Positions 11,801 through 25,200 of a DNA stretch of 64,000 bases are shown here, piece by piece. The stretch lies in NCBI GenBank assembly GCA_013398015.1, contig VZRR01009807.1, positions 1-64,000 on the forward strand, written 5' to 3'. Source of the stretch: Oreocharis arfaki (Eukaryota; Chordata; Aves; Passeriformes; Paramythiidae). Position numbers and translations under genes: made by a program. Numbering within the stretch: the first letter of the stretch is position 1; every line of letters starts with the position of its first letter. The notes beneath the pieces are model-generated. The model searched no databases, had not been told where the DNA came from, and saw only the letters and a list, made by a program, of their open reading frames with translations.

Positions 11801-14575
11801 AGACCTTGATTTCCGTCCCGTGTTCCAATTACGAGATGTTTCCTCCCACCCCGCAGTTACTTTCATGCACTTGAAGTAATCTACCTCTCACCATCCCACC
11901 CAGCCTTCTGTGCTTCTGCCGAGGCGGCTGAGCGCCAGGAGCTGCTTAGAAGATATGAATGAAAGTCTGGTGTTGTGCTTACGGCTTGTAGCTGATGGAG
12001 CATATCGTATACAAGACAAGACATACAGCTATTGCTACTCACAGACTGCAAATGTGTATATATATATATAACTGTTACCTGCTCCTGTTCTACTATTGGA
12101 ATTTATAAAAACCTCTTTTGGTACCCAGCAGAAAATGGGCTAAATAGTAAAAATTCTGCATCCGGTTTACATTAATTCTACACAGAAATACAAGCCCAAA
12201 GGGCCACTTTGCAGAGGTTATTTTTTCAATAAACGTGACAGATTTGCCTGGACAAAAGATTGTGGAGGCACAGGGCTACGTTGCTTTCCCATATAAGTTT
12301 CCATAAACCCTCCCTCTTAGAGCTGACATAGACTAGAGAGTGATGGCATGATTTTGTTCGTTGGACTCATTCATTACAAAGTCTGATGAATTTTTCAGTG
12401 GATCTCATCCCCATCCTAGGCACAAGTTTGGAGGGTTCAGTTCATGATGTAAAAAGCCACCTCTCTTCCCTGGTTAGCTACTTAGCTGTACAGAAGGAAT
12501 TTGAGGCCTTTACTTAAAAAATTAAAATGTTTGTTCCCTCAGTCCCATATGATGATACTGTTTCAGAGCCAGAGTGGTATTCAAATGTGACTATGAATAT
12601 TAATTTAATAGAGGAAATTGGTGAAAGCAAGATGAAAGAATTAGACACTTGCAGTGCTACTTTGCTGCTTGTTATGGAAGCCTTTGCTGGTGATTGAAGA
12701 GCATATGAGTCAGTTAAAAGCACTGCAGTGCTGGAGAAAATGATTCTCAATTATCAGAATAAGAGAGAACAGAGCAATATGGAATTGGTTTTGAAACTAC
12801 ATAAAATCACAAGAGTTTCACATTAACTTTTTTTTCTTGGTATACTATAGCTCCTCCTGAGTTTGTCGAAAGGATCTTTTTGACCTCATCTCCTGTTTAG
12901 AAGACCTTGTGATTCTCTAAATCTACAGTACATTGTGAGTGATTAAAACACGCCACTCATAGGCATGAATTACGTCTGTTCAAACAGGAGGGCTACTCGA
13001 AATGAAGCAAGCTGCTTGATGTCACTGCACTGCTCATTGGTAAAGCCTCATTTCCTCCTTATTGCCTTAGGAAACAACTTGCTTCTCAATTAAAATGGGA
13101 ATAGGATTCTGACTTGGGAGGCAGAAACCAGGATTTTTCTGTTCTGTGACCACACACCCGCAATATAGTAATAGTACCTTTGAAGGAGGGATTGTAAGTG
13201 TTAGAGGACTTTCTCAGGGTAGGACAGGCAGAGGCTGGGGATTTATATGCCTTCAGAACTTTCTACATCTCTTTCTTCCTTCCCCATTCCATGTCCCCAG
13301 TCATTCCTATATCACTGTTCTTCAGGTTTTGTTGAAACTCAGAATTTCCTTGGCTTCTTTGGGACTTTTGCATGTTTCACAACACTTTCCTGGTCAGCTA
13401 ATGAAAGAAAAAGTTGCTGATAAATGAGAACGCACTCATGGGATTAATCAGTACTTAAAAGCAAGAAATGGGAAAATGGGACCAGCTGCCCTCTTTGGAA
13501 ACCAGAACCTCCTTTGTTTCTAGAATCTGTATTGGCATAACTACAACATAATACAGAATAGCAAAAGTTTATAAACAGTAGTTTTTCTGTAAAACTGATC
13601 TCCTATATGTGTTAATTCTGATTTCCCTTTCTGTCTTCTTTATCAATCTCCGTCAAGTCAAACTTCCGTTGGCAGCTCTACATCAGTTATCTCTCTTTTT
13701 AGTATAAGAAATGCACATTCATCTTTTCAGAATTTCTTCTCAATTATGTTGTGCATTTCAGCTGTTTTCCATTACTTGAATATTTTCTGCCTCAGACAGG
13801 GAATGGCTCTTTTATTCCTTCAGTTGTCCAATGCACTGGCCAGCCCCTGTAATTGAACCTACTCCTCACCCTCTCAGCCTGGGAAACCTGTATTTTGTGC
13901 TTCTGTCCACAACAACCTGCTTCTAAGGTAACCCCCCAAAATCTCTTGATCCACCTTGTGCTTGAGGTTATGAGATATGCCAGAGCAGATAACTGATTTC
14001 AGCATAATGTCATCAGTATTAGTGCCTGTTGCTTTTGTCTGCTTTACTTGAAGATCCTGAACATTAAGTGCATTTCTTGCTGGCTTTCTGCTTTGGTTGT
14101 TTGAGTACCTATGGCCAGTAGACATTTATCCTTTCCTTCCACTTAACCACAATAATGGTCCCTGGTTCCAAAGTGACCTCCTTGAAATATCTAGATGGTT
14201 TGTCAGCTCTTTGTTTAGCCTTCACCTGGTATTATTTTACCTTTTCAGCCATCACATTTTGTCCAGATACTTTTTCGTCTGAGAATCTTGTGCTGCTTCT
14301 GCCATTATTTGCATGGAAAAGCCTGTGTACTTATATGACAAAGCTGCAACAGTGTACGTTTTGTTAATTTATGTTACCACAGCAACTGAGTCATGCAAAA
14401 ACGTAGTGTTTCATTGTTTGGTATTGCACTTTGGCATTCTGATGAAAAGCTAGGGGAACGCAGCCTGTGTGCAGCTGCTATGGAGCTGGGTCTTAGCTAG
14501 GTAGATAACCATGCCTATCGAGTAGGTATCAATAGCTGCTGTCAAAATGGGTTTACCAGGTAGGATCCTGTAGGA
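11801..14575. other. Non-coding, no gene recognised
   Basis: AT-rich unique sequence to the right of the CpG island. A short (TA)n run lies at about 12057-12070. No exon, RNA gene or clear transposon is visible. Confidence 0.5.
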
Positions 14576-15385
14576 GTCTAAATCCAGTTCTCTTCAGTTC
14601 TGTGAGGAATTGCAGGCATGCTGGAAGAGGGGATTAGGATCCTGACATACAGAAAACTGGTCTAGGAAACATAAGACACATGTTGAGAGGACAAAAGCAA
14701 TGAGCCTAGACAGGTATAAAAAATTGCACAAATTCAGGAGATGAACAAAAGGTGAAAAAGTAACCTTCCAGAAAGGACTCTGGAGTCTACAATAAGTCAC
14801 AAGCTGAGTATGAGTCAGCGATGTGTTTTCCTGGCAAAAGCAGTAAACATTCCAGGAAGATATAGATGTGGGGAGCAATCTGTGGGCTCTATGCAGTATT
14901 GGTAGGACATCAGTGGAAGGGCTTATTTTGTGCACCATTTTGTGCACAAAGGAGTATGTGAACCACAGGAGTCAGTGCAGGTGGCAACAAGGATGGACAG
15001 AGGACTGGGAATACTGAGGGAGCTGGAGTTGTTCAGGCTAGAGAAAAGAAGGTAGAAGACAGACATGCTAAGACTCTTCTTATACTTAAAAGTATAGTAT
15101 AAGAGAAGAGAGAATTGCAAAGAGAAGGGGACTCATCTATTCTTGGTAGGTAGGGTAAGATGTAATGGACTTAAATTGCATCAAGGAGGAAAAGCTTTTC
15201 TAATGGTAACATTAGTGAGGCACAGCTTTATATCACAGGGTGTAATGGTGTCTCTGTTACTGGATGTCTTTAAGTACGTACTGGACAAATATTAAGTACT
15301 ATTGATCTGGCATTGGAATTGGAGGATGGACCAAGTGACTAATCAAGGTCTGTTACAGACCTATTTTTCTGTGATTACGTATAAT
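14576..15385 (+). repeat. CR1 LINE fragment, RT end and 3' UTR
   Basis: The plus strand carries a diverged CR1 tail in sense direction. A CR1-like LSMSQRC..LAKA stretch is encoded near 14800-14850, followed by GGAGCTGGAGTTGTTCAGGC, the phrase for the LFRLEK-type segment. Near 15250-15300 there is CTGGATGTCTTTAAGTACGT, and near 15340 a CR1-like end around GGACCAAGTGACTAATCAAG. Several indels break the reading frame. Sense-strand copies are a minority among the CR1 fragments in this window. Confidence 0.7.
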
Positions 15386-18300
15386 CTGAGGCTTCTCGTT
15401 AATCATCATTTCTTTATCCAGGCCCATTGTACATTCTGTTTTCTTTTCAAGTCAGATCTCTGGTCATCTCTCTGTTCTCTGAAGGACAAAAGAATGTTTT
15501 GACCCTTTTTTCTTCCTGTGTAGCTAAAGACCAAAGCTTTTCTCACTTTTCTGGTAGCCCACAACAGACACAAACTGATGAGTTGTATTGCATTTTACAC
15601 CTGAGATAACTGTTATAATTACACGTGAATCAAACATGCAATAAAAATTTAGATGACTGTTGTCAGTCTATTCCGACATGTTCTACATAAGCTGTACAAA
15701 ATGTTAACATAAATCTGAGATTCTCTAGTCATATACTAGACAAAATAACTCAATTCATAAAATGTTACTATATTCCAGACCAATCTAATGCACATAATCC
15801 CAAAGTCTCTGATCTTCACTGACAAGAACCCATGAAAGTTTTTAATGTAAACTGTGCTACATTACTTATTTTTTAGGCATGATTTGGTTTCAAAAAGTCT
15901 TGTATATTAAAAAAACCCCATTCACTTCTACATTTCAGTTTAAAATAAATAGCTAATACCAAAAAAATTGGCATTTGTTTACTTGGCAGATCTGATCAAC
16001 AGACAACATTCTTGATAGGTTTCCTGTTCTGCTTTTTTCCAATCATGTTTTCTATTCTAAGTCAGTGTTACTTCTTTCTACAAACTTTTGTGCTTATAGC
16101 CTCAAATCAGCATGTCTGCCAGAGAAGACCTATGCGTATTTTGGGCACCCTAGAATAAAAAAAGCTATTGCAATAATTGCCAATGCTGAATATTTTATTT
16201 GCTGAGCTTTTAAAGAGAATGCCTATCAGAGGTTTAAATCTACTCTTTTTTGCCTTAAGGAAAACTTTGGCAAACTATGCAGTCATTTTATCCTGTCAGA
16301 GAATGAAGATTTTCTTTCTGTAATGATTTTTTGTTAAAGATTAATAGTGTGCTTTTCTTCACGGAACATATATTGCCCATGTACCTGTGCTGATCCACAT
16401 ATTCATAGGTGATGGGGAAGAAGAGCTGGGGAACAAAGTGACAAAATTTCTCCATAATACTGGGTTTCCCAGGGTCATAAAAACTAAAATCTAACCATGA
16501 AGAACCATTGACTACATGTAAGGCCAAGGATATTGGAATTGTAATGAAAATGTCAGCGTGGCTGAAAGAAATACATATTAAGAAAAAAATAGGAAACATA
16601 AAGTATCTTTATGCCCCTATTTATGGTGCTCTAGTTTTTTAATGCCACAAGCAGCTCTTGCCTTCACATCTCAGAAGAGATATAGTAGAACTAGAAAAAA
16701 CTAATATGGATAATCAGGGATATGAGACATCTTTCCCATGAAGTGTGGCTGACTAGATAGATTCTTTAGCCTGAAAAGGACACAGCCAAGAGAGGGTAAG
16801 AGAGGGATCTGTAAATCATGGATGGCACAAACCCCATGAATTGAATATCTGTCTTTATATTAGAGCTAGGGAGCATCAGATAAAATTGTCAGATGTTGGT
16901 TTTCAGAGACCCAAAAGGAGAAATTCCCTGAAACTATCAGAGTTTTCAGAAAGCAAGTGGATATGCCCTTGGAATAAAAATCCATGTAGACCTGTTAAAA
17001 GCTAAAGTGTAGAGATCTCTATTTCAGCATGTCCCTAAGGCAGTCCCAACTTCCAGCCTTGCTGGTGCCTTTACACATTTGTTTAATTCTTGTGTTTGGC
17101 AAAAGGCATCTTCAGCTGGCCACTGTCAGAGAGAGATCCTGGGCTGGACTGGGACATGTGCCCCAGTGTGAGCATTCTTACTTTGTTGTTAATTCGCCTG
17201 CTGACTGAGAAGGCTCTGACACCCTTTGACTTGTGTGGGTCTGTGCTTCTGCAGCCTTACAGCACTGCAGGAGACACAGCCTGGGAAGTGATCAAAAGAA
17301 TAAGCAGGAGGTAGGGATCTGCCTTTGATACACCTTTTTTTTTTTTTTTTAATAAACTAAAAAAAATAAGGAAAAAAAAGAAAAAAAAGATTGTTTCTCA
17401 CATCTTTGGATGCAGTCAAGCATAGACAGATGCCTGACTCCATTATCACCTTCTCCTGCATCCTGATAAAGCCAAGCAAACTCCTAAGGCACTTTAAGGC
17501 CACAAAAAGGGTCAATAATGTTGGGGGTGGAGGAAAGAGTGAAGAAATTCCCTCGCTGTGCCTGCCAGACTGTGAATCAAGCAGATGCAAAAGTACTTTC
17601 TGCAGCTGGGAGACATCACTTGAGGCATCCCTGAAGCAGGTCAGGGAAGGGGTCATGCTCACTGTAATCAAAATTTCCAAAGCATCAGCAAGAAGGAGAA
17701 GTATCCATTGTCAACATATCCAGAGGTATGATTGGAAACTAGCATGGGAATCTTCTTCACTGTGGAACACAGGAAAGTATGAATTTGATGCTTGAAAAAG
17801 TTTGTCTGACAGGAATATTAAACAGGCTTTCAATTAGCAGGATGTGTACCTGTTGGCTTCTGTAGACCAGGAAGGGTATAAGTCACCTCAAGCAGCAGCT
17901 TACTGGAAAACCGTGAGGCTGTACAGGCAGAGGAAGAAAGCCAGTGCTGAGGGATTCTTCATGCCTGTGATCCCCTCTGGGCTGTGGAGAGCACTGGTAG
18001 AGGGTGATGGAGTAACCCAGCAGTATAAAAAAATTTTGGGGAGGTCTTTACTTACCCCATATATTCATCTGTCATGACTGTCATGCTGCGGTTTAGTGAA
18101 TAAGGAGAGAAGGATATGGGAGTGTAAAATGCCCTCATACGATGTATTTACTAGTGGTTATTTATATTTTGAAGCAATGAAAATTCAAGCAAAAATAGTT
18201 CCTACAGCATTTCAAATTTCAAATCAAAACCCATAAAACATTGAGCAGTTTTGCATTCATACATTTTACAGAATTTTTGTAAAATAAAATAATTTGTGCT

Positions 18301-19394
18301 TCTATCTTTAGTTGGGGTTTTGACTCCCTGATTAGGAAGAAATTTTCACTGAAATTGCCTTTAGTTTATCTGAAAATATTTTAAATGCTAAAAATTCAAA
18401 TGAAAGAGCACTTGGGTGATAACTTTCAGATACTCAAATGTTTTATTTTCTTCACAGCCGGCAAAAATTGGCAGAGCATTACAGAGGAACAAGCTTTTTT
18501 CTGTTCTTCTGCAACCAGTGTGACTCTTAGTCATATTCTGCTGTTTCACCAGATAGTATTTTTATTGTAAATTTTATACCTCAGTACTGTGGGAAGTTGG
18601 TGTTTTTTTAAGGTGAAGTGATACCATTTTGTTTCCTTCATTCTGGTGAAATTTGATCTTACTGATGCAACCAACCCCCCCCCACCCCAAACATCAAGGC
18701 TTGTGCTGGTTTTTTTTCCTGAAGGGGGGTTAGTATTATTTCCTATAGAGTTCTGTTTCATGATGGCTCCGAAATGAACGTAACAGTTACCACAAATGAA
18801 CAAAATGCCTTCTGGTTGCAGTGAAAATTGTTTTTTTCAGGAACTGCGCAATTTGCCCAAAAGCTGCTAACAACATGCTGCCATTTTCTTAGTGGTTTTG
18901 CATATCATTAATGAGAGAGCAGTAATATCTTCTCTCCTAATGATTGCTGTTCTTTATACCTCATCTCCTTGGAGATGAGAATCTCTACTTTCTTTATTCC
19001 TTCCATTTATATAATTTTCTGCCCTCTTGTTTTGAACAAAGACCTGAAAGCAAGCAAGTATTGAATCATCATCAATTTCTATATTTGATGTAGAAATGCT
19101 ATGATAGTTGGGACTGAGCATCCATGTTGTTAGACTTTGTTTCACTTCGATTTCTTTACCAATTTTTGAACCAACAGAACAGTTTCCAGTGTCTGTATTT
19201 TAGCTGGGGGGGGCGGGGGCAGTATTAATTTTAGACACTTACCTTCACTCTGCTCCAGTCTTTGAGTCTCTTGGAGCCTATTTCCCCCATTCCTGGCCAC
19301 CCTTGTTTGTCCTTTATCTTGATGGTGATGAGGCATTGGCACCTCATCAGAACTTGTGGATGCCCCATCCCCAGAAGTGTTCGAGGCTAGGTTT
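15386..19394. other. Non-coding, no gene recognised
   Basis: Mostly unique AT-rich sequence. At 17333-17391 a T run is followed by A-rich sequence with AATAAA inside it, which is low complexity and need not be a real polyadenylation site. The plus frame at 17391-17795 (134 codons) has no recognisable domain, and another frame is open opposite it. Confidence 0.5.
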
Positions 19395-19500
19395 GATGGA
19401 ACCTGGTGTGGTGAAAGGTGTCCCTCCCACAGCAGAGGGGTCTGAAGTAGATGATATTTAAGGTCCTTTCCCACCCAAACCATTCTATGATTTTATGATT
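19395..19500 (+). repeat. CR1 LINE 3' end
   Basis: Sense CR1 tail: GGTTTGATGGAACCTGGTGT, then AGATGATATTTAAGGTCC, then the diagnostic terminal CCATTCTATGATTTTATGAT. Only the last ~100 bp are present. The next element begins tail-to-tail only a few bases away. Confidence 0.85.
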
Positions 19501-19505
19501 ATAAG

Positions 19506-19600
19506 CAGAATCACAGAAATCACAGAAAATAGAATGCGAAGAGACATTATTTGGCCCATCATTGTACTCCTCAGTAGGATCATCTCCGTGTAAGTTAGTG
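19506..19600 (-). repeat. CR1-like 3' end, inverted
   Basis: CAGAATCACAGAAATCACAG, then a diverged GAAGAGACATTATTTGGCCC, looks like the reverse complement of a CR1 end. It lies tail-to-tail with the sense copy just before it. It is short and diverged, so the call is moderate. Confidence 0.5.
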
Positions 19601-21636
19601 CTGAAGGCGTTTGTCCTACTTCTAGATACTGTGTGTTGATGGAGACACCATATACTCTGTAGGCAAAATTCTCCAGTATTGACTGGTCTGTACTGTTTTA
19701 ATACTTTCCCTGGGAAATGCCTTTCAAATAATCGTCATGGGATTAATTCTCTAATTGTACATGTCTACAGCTATATATCTACAAATATTGTAGGCTTCTA
19801 AGTTTCTGCTAGAAGAAGTGGAGATATGGATTTTCTTTTTTTGTCTACAGGTGGGTCTTTAGACCTGTCTGAGATGCAAAGAACACCCCTAATATCTAAC
19901 CTATATTGGAAAACATTTCTCTCTGTTTTATCTGTAGGACAAGGATGGAGAGCAGTTTATTCCTTTCCTCTTTGTTGTACCCTTTACCCTTATTTTACAT
20001 GTTGCTTCTCATCTTCAAAAGGCTAAACCAGTTGCTATTTCTTCAAACACTGTTTATTCTCAACTCATTCTTTTTGTTCCTCTTTTAATCCTCTCAGCTG
20101 GTTCACACAGTTCCCATAATAAGGAACTTGAAACTAAGCACGTGGTGGATGAGAGGCTGCATGGCATTAAACGTCCTCTGCGAGAACCTCGGCTTATCTT
20201 TTCGGACAGCGGGCGGGGAACTTGATCAGAGGAAAAGCCCTCTCCCATTACATCACCATTGAGGCAAAAGCAGTACATGCAGCTCTGCATCGCTCACTTC
20301 AGGCTGTAATTGCTCTGAAGCTGAGCACTGCATACCAGTGAGCCATAAGGCCTGCTTGAAGAGTATCAAAATCAGCAGGCACCACATCAGCAAAAGAGTG
20401 CTGGCTCTTTCTAGATGTTTTATGTCTACAATGTTTTAAAAAAGATGCTTGCAAAAGCAAGATGCCAGAAGTGCTCTTTTATTGTCTCTGTTGCAGGTTT
20501 AAGAAGGTATCACCTTCATTCTTGAAGTTGTGGAGTAAATTTTCAAATTAACATGTGAGGGAGGAATACTGAGAGGATTTTTTGCATATATCTGACAAGC
20601 AAGTTGATCTAAAAATATGGTCCATTGTAATTCAGTGTTCAGAAATATTACTCTTTTCAGTTCTATTTTTATAAACAGCTTAAATAATAGTTCCTTAAAA
20701 AAATTCCTTATTACTATAGTACATCCTATGATGGAGCATAATCGTTTCTGAATCTTCTACTTGTTCATCTGTCAATCAACCTATAAGAAACTCAGAACAG
20801 TTTTGTGAGAATTACAGAACAAACTTCAAGTAGAGTGCATTATCTAAGGTCAAATGAAATACAAAGGAAAATGAAATACAAGTGACCAGAATGATGTTGG
20901 GACTGTGGGAGAATGCATTAGTATCCGCAAAGATCATTTGGGGTAAATCCATGCTACTTTGATCATACCCTAATTTTAATAGCATTATGATACCAGTAAT
21001 GACCATAAGGCATACGTAACCTGGGATTCTGAACTTCCCATGATTATCATTGGTTCAGAGAAATCATCAAAGTTTCAAGGATAGAAGCGAAGACTGAAGA
21101 TAGAAAATTTATTTCATGTGCTGTTGCCAGTGTTTGTTCATCTAGAAACATCATATTTAGCTCTTGCTACTTTGATATTCTGGGTTTAAAGTCATCTGAG
21201 AGGAAAGATAGGACATACTTGTCTTTGTGAAGATAGAGATGAATAAATTTTTCAAGTATAAACTGTCCTTTCACCTCCAGATCCCTTGGGCAGAGCCGAC
21301 TGGAATGAGTTTTTTTGATCAGTTGTTTTGATGCAGACCCTGGATGGGTCCCGGCTGTGTGACCTGACAGATGGACTGAAGGCTCTTATGTTAGAAACCT
21401 GAGAATCCTTTGGTTTTGTGATTCTGAAATTCAAGATGAATCAACATCTTGATATAATACCTTCTGCTTAGTGATATTATCTAATAATATTAAAGATTTT
21501 CCACTGGCGCCATAGTGCTTTGAATTCATACTGCTATTCATTAACAAATCTCTCCTGCAGTGTTCTCTTACTATTATTACTGCTACTTGATATAATTTTA
21601 AAGTTAAGTTATTGTCAAATCAGAATCAGTTTATTC
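19601..21636. other. Non-coding, no gene recognised
   Basis: Unique-looking sequence. The part at 20090-20300 has more CG pairs than its surroundings and a minus-strand frame of 76 codons, but I see no domain and no convincing splice sites. Confidence 0.5.
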
Positions 21637-22290
21637 ATAGAATCACAGAATCACATAATATTCTAAGTTGGAGGGGACCCAAAAGAATCATTGAGTCCAG
21701 CTCCTGCCCCTACATAGGACCATCCGCAAGAGTCACACCATGGGCCTGAGAGCACTATCCAAATGCTCCGTGAACTCTGCCAGGCTGGTGCTGTGACCAC
21801 TTCCCTGGGGAGCCTGTTCAGTGCCCAACCACCCCCTGGGTGAAGAACCTTTTTCTAATCCTCAACCTAACCCTCCCCTGACACAACTTCAGGCCATTCC
21901 CTCGGGTCCTGTCACTGGTCACCACAGAGAAGAGATCAGTGCCTGCCCCTCCTCTCCCCCTCACGAGGAAATTGTAGCTGCAGTCAGGTCTCCCCTCAGT
22001 CTCCTCTTCTCCAGGCTGAACATTAAAGTGACATCAGCCATGAGGAGTGGCATTCCCTCAAAGTCCCTTCACCCATCTTCATTGCCCTCCTTTGGACACC
22101 CCCCAATAGTTTAATTTCTTTCCTATATCGTGACACCCAAACTGCCCCCAGCCCTCGAGGTGAGGCCGCCCCAGTGCAGAGCAGAGTGGGACAATCCCCT
22201 CCCTTGCCCGGCTGGCCATGCTGTGCCTGGTGCCCCCCAGGACACGCTTGGCCCTCCTGGCTGCCAGGGCACTGCTGACTCATTGTGATG
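21637..22290 (-). repeat. CR1 LINE fragment, about 650 bp
   Basis: A clear reverse-complement CR1 copy. It starts with CATAGAATCACAGAATCACA, then GTTGGAGGGGACCCAAAAGA, GAGAGCACTATCCAAATGCT, TCCCCTGGGGAGCCTGTTCA and a 5' part ending in CTGCCAGGGCACTGCTGACT. The minus-strand reading keeps pieces of the reverse-transcriptase C-terminus, such as CPGSQEGQACPGGHQAQHG. The copy is well preserved compared with the one at 4092, so it is a younger insertion. It is 5'-truncated, as is normal for CR1. Confidence 0.92.
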
Positions 22291-25200
22291 CACAACTGCT
22301 TCTACGTTCCCCCCTGGCCTTTGGGATATGGGTTTCGTCTTTATAAGGCTTTACATTGTCCAGGACTTGCTGACATAAAGGGCAACCTGTTTCTTCTGGT
22401 TATTCAGTTATTATTTATTGTTTGTATTATTGTTACACTTAGTAGTAGTACATTGAGGACTTGTTCTGGATGTTGTATGGGGAATGAGAACAGGATCTCT
22501 CTCCCCTTCATAGCACACCTAATTTAGAACAAGAGAAGATAGGTGGTGCCGTAGTCAGAGGCATGTGATCTGAACAACCATTGGTTTTGGTGATATGAAA
22601 TGAGAGATTTCAAGATTTACATGTAGACAGTTCCATTTTTCCCGCTTGAAAGTGACTTTTCTACTGAAACTGTGTGATGAAAGAACCCAAATCATCAAAA
22701 CTGAACTGAAATCTCTTTTTGAACTTTGGTATTTTTTTTTTTTTTCCATTGATACAAACACTTCTTATCCTGATGAGGGGTGGAGAATTTTTTTCAATTC
22801 CTGAAAATTTTCTTCAGGTGGGAAAATCATTTGCCATTTGCTTCTTCCCCAGACAACAGTGGGATGAGGGCAGGCTCTTTGGTTCTTGTAGCACAGACCT
22901 CACAAACACAAGGTCATATACTGTAAACTCTACAGCTTTGGATCAATATTGAGCAATTTTATACCCAATCTCCCTGATTTTGGCTTTTTCCAAGTAATTT
23001 ATAATAATAATTACAAAGCATGTCACTAGTACTTCTCAAAATTTAGAGTTAACCGTGCTGTAGGTCACCCGTGTTAAAGGACATCTTCTCTTTAGAAGCA
23101 CCATGAGAAGCAAACTGAAACCATGGCTCACTGCTTAGCATTTGAGAGGTAGGATGTGGAAAAGGCCCTGACCCTGGTTTTCTTTTTTTTTCCTTGTCAA
23201 ATGTCAGCATAATTTTAGTTACCACTATTGCTTTTACTTGATGTTTGTTCTATCTGTGGTTGGACTGAATTTGGTTGAGCACTGCAGGCTATTGAACTTG
23301 AGGCAGAGTGACACTAAGTGGAGTTAATTCTGTGTTAACAGAAGATTTATTATTGTTTGGGCACACTGTTGTGGGGTGAAATCTCACCATCTATTTAAAA
23401 ATGGTGGTGTGAAAAGATTAACACCTTAGAGAGGTATAATCATTTCTAATTTGATGTTTCAGTATGTCCTACTGCAGAATTTGCTGGCTTGATTGCTCTG
23501 TGTGCAATTTGTCAAAATTACTTATGCAAAACATGATTTGAAAGGGTGACATCTTAGACAGAGGTGAAAAAACAGCTCAGAAATCTTTTCCTAACCCAAA
23601 CATACTTGCCCCATGCTAGGCCTGCCCTAAAAAGGGATGATTAATCTTTCAAATGTCTTTGAGTCCCCAAAAGTATTCACTGTGTATAGAACACATTAGC
23701 TACAATATATTGTGATTGCCTTCATGGTTCATGTAAAAATAATACTGCAATTGTTTATGAAAACCCAAGATTAATTTAGCACCGGTTTAGAGGAATGTAC
23801 ATAATGCCGGATGGAAAGCTGCTTCTCTGAAAACCCCCAGCATGTGGGTTTTCAGTAAACGAGGACATTTGGTGAAGTTTCAGTTTTCACAGATGAAAGG
23901 TAAGAAAGATTTACATTTATACATAAACATGCACAGCAGGGGGAAGGCTCGTCTGCCTCACAGCTTGCAGCAACTGTTCAAATGAAAATGAACACTTCTG
24001 AGGAGTTCTATTCTGGGAAGAGCTACGAGTCCGTGCTGCTCACTGTGCCAATGGCCCCAAGAGCAATACACCTTAGATGTATCCCACAACACGGGCTGGC
24101 TAACAAGCGTATCCTCAGCTTCAAAGGATTATGGAGTTCAGGGATTGTTTATTGATCATACATGAAAGAAATCAGAAGCTTGTGGTGAAGCTTCCATCAT
24201 ATACCAGAAATATCCAGGCTGTGTCCTAGGGAGAGACACAGGTTGGTAATGAAACAACATGAGTACAATTACTAAAGCAGCACGAGCTGGGGAGGCAGGA
24301 AGAGTCTGGGCTGTGTGTCTGCCTTGGCACCACACCACTTGTATTTCTGATTTTAATGAAGTGCTGCCCAGTTTGGGACAGCCCTCTGTTGCAAAATCCT
24401 CAATGGGTTTGTCTTACTGGGGGTAAATCTGCCTTGATGTTTTTTGAAGGGATGAGCACAAAGCTACTCTGTTCCTGAGATAGATGGGAGAAATGGCGTT
24501 CCAGATTCATGTGGTGCTGGAGGATCCTCTTGTTGAGCATGGGAGGAGTTGCTTGATGGCAACATTAAACAGCGTGGATTTTAGCTCATGTTGTTTGGTG
24601 GGTTTTGCCCCAGCTAACAGTTCTGCTTCATGGGTGTGTTCAGGGGACAGCTACCTAGATGTCCTGCAGGAGATTTATGTTCACTTTGAATCCTTGGGTG
24701 GTTTTTGATAGGCAACCAAATGCTGCCTATTTATTGAGCAGAAGAATTAATCCCTACCATGGAGAAAACAAATCCCCAGGCTGCTTCTTAGAGCTGTAAC
24801 CTGTTAGAGTTGGAACTGGGTGTTCCTGAAACAGTCTCATGTCATGTGAGAGGGAACCAAAGAGTATTAAAAAGAAATCACAAGGTCTTCACCTCATCTA
24901 GGTCTTACTCAAAAGGGAATTGTTTGTTCTCGTATTTGCTGCTTTTTTGTAGGTAGCTGTGAGACTTTAAAGTAAGAGATAGTTGCCTGACATCAGCCAG
25001 GCCTTGAATTTAGTCTTACCTCCTTCTGCAAGTGGCATTGCTAACCAAAGATTAGATGCTTATAGCCCAGGCTCAGATTAGCCATCTTTATTACAGTTTA
25101 CAGGTGTCTTGCTAAAAAATTAGCATAATATGTATTAGGACTGGCTCTAGGCATATTGCTGCATGAAGGAAACCTCTTTCGCTTCTCCAAATGTGTTGCT

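Noticed and set aside
10840..11879. Long frames of 240-306 codons across the N run on both strands
   Set aside because: Most of each frame is N and therefore has no stop codons by construction. Only the edges are real sequence.
17333..17391. Processed-pseudogene poly(A) tail
   Set aside because: A T run followed by A-rich sequence, with no gene-like sequence on either side. Low complexity explains it.
22285..22527. 80-codon plus frame with a hydrophobic stretch
   Set aside because: It begins inside the edge of a CR1 copy and runs into AT-rich DNA, where hydrophobic residues arise by chance.
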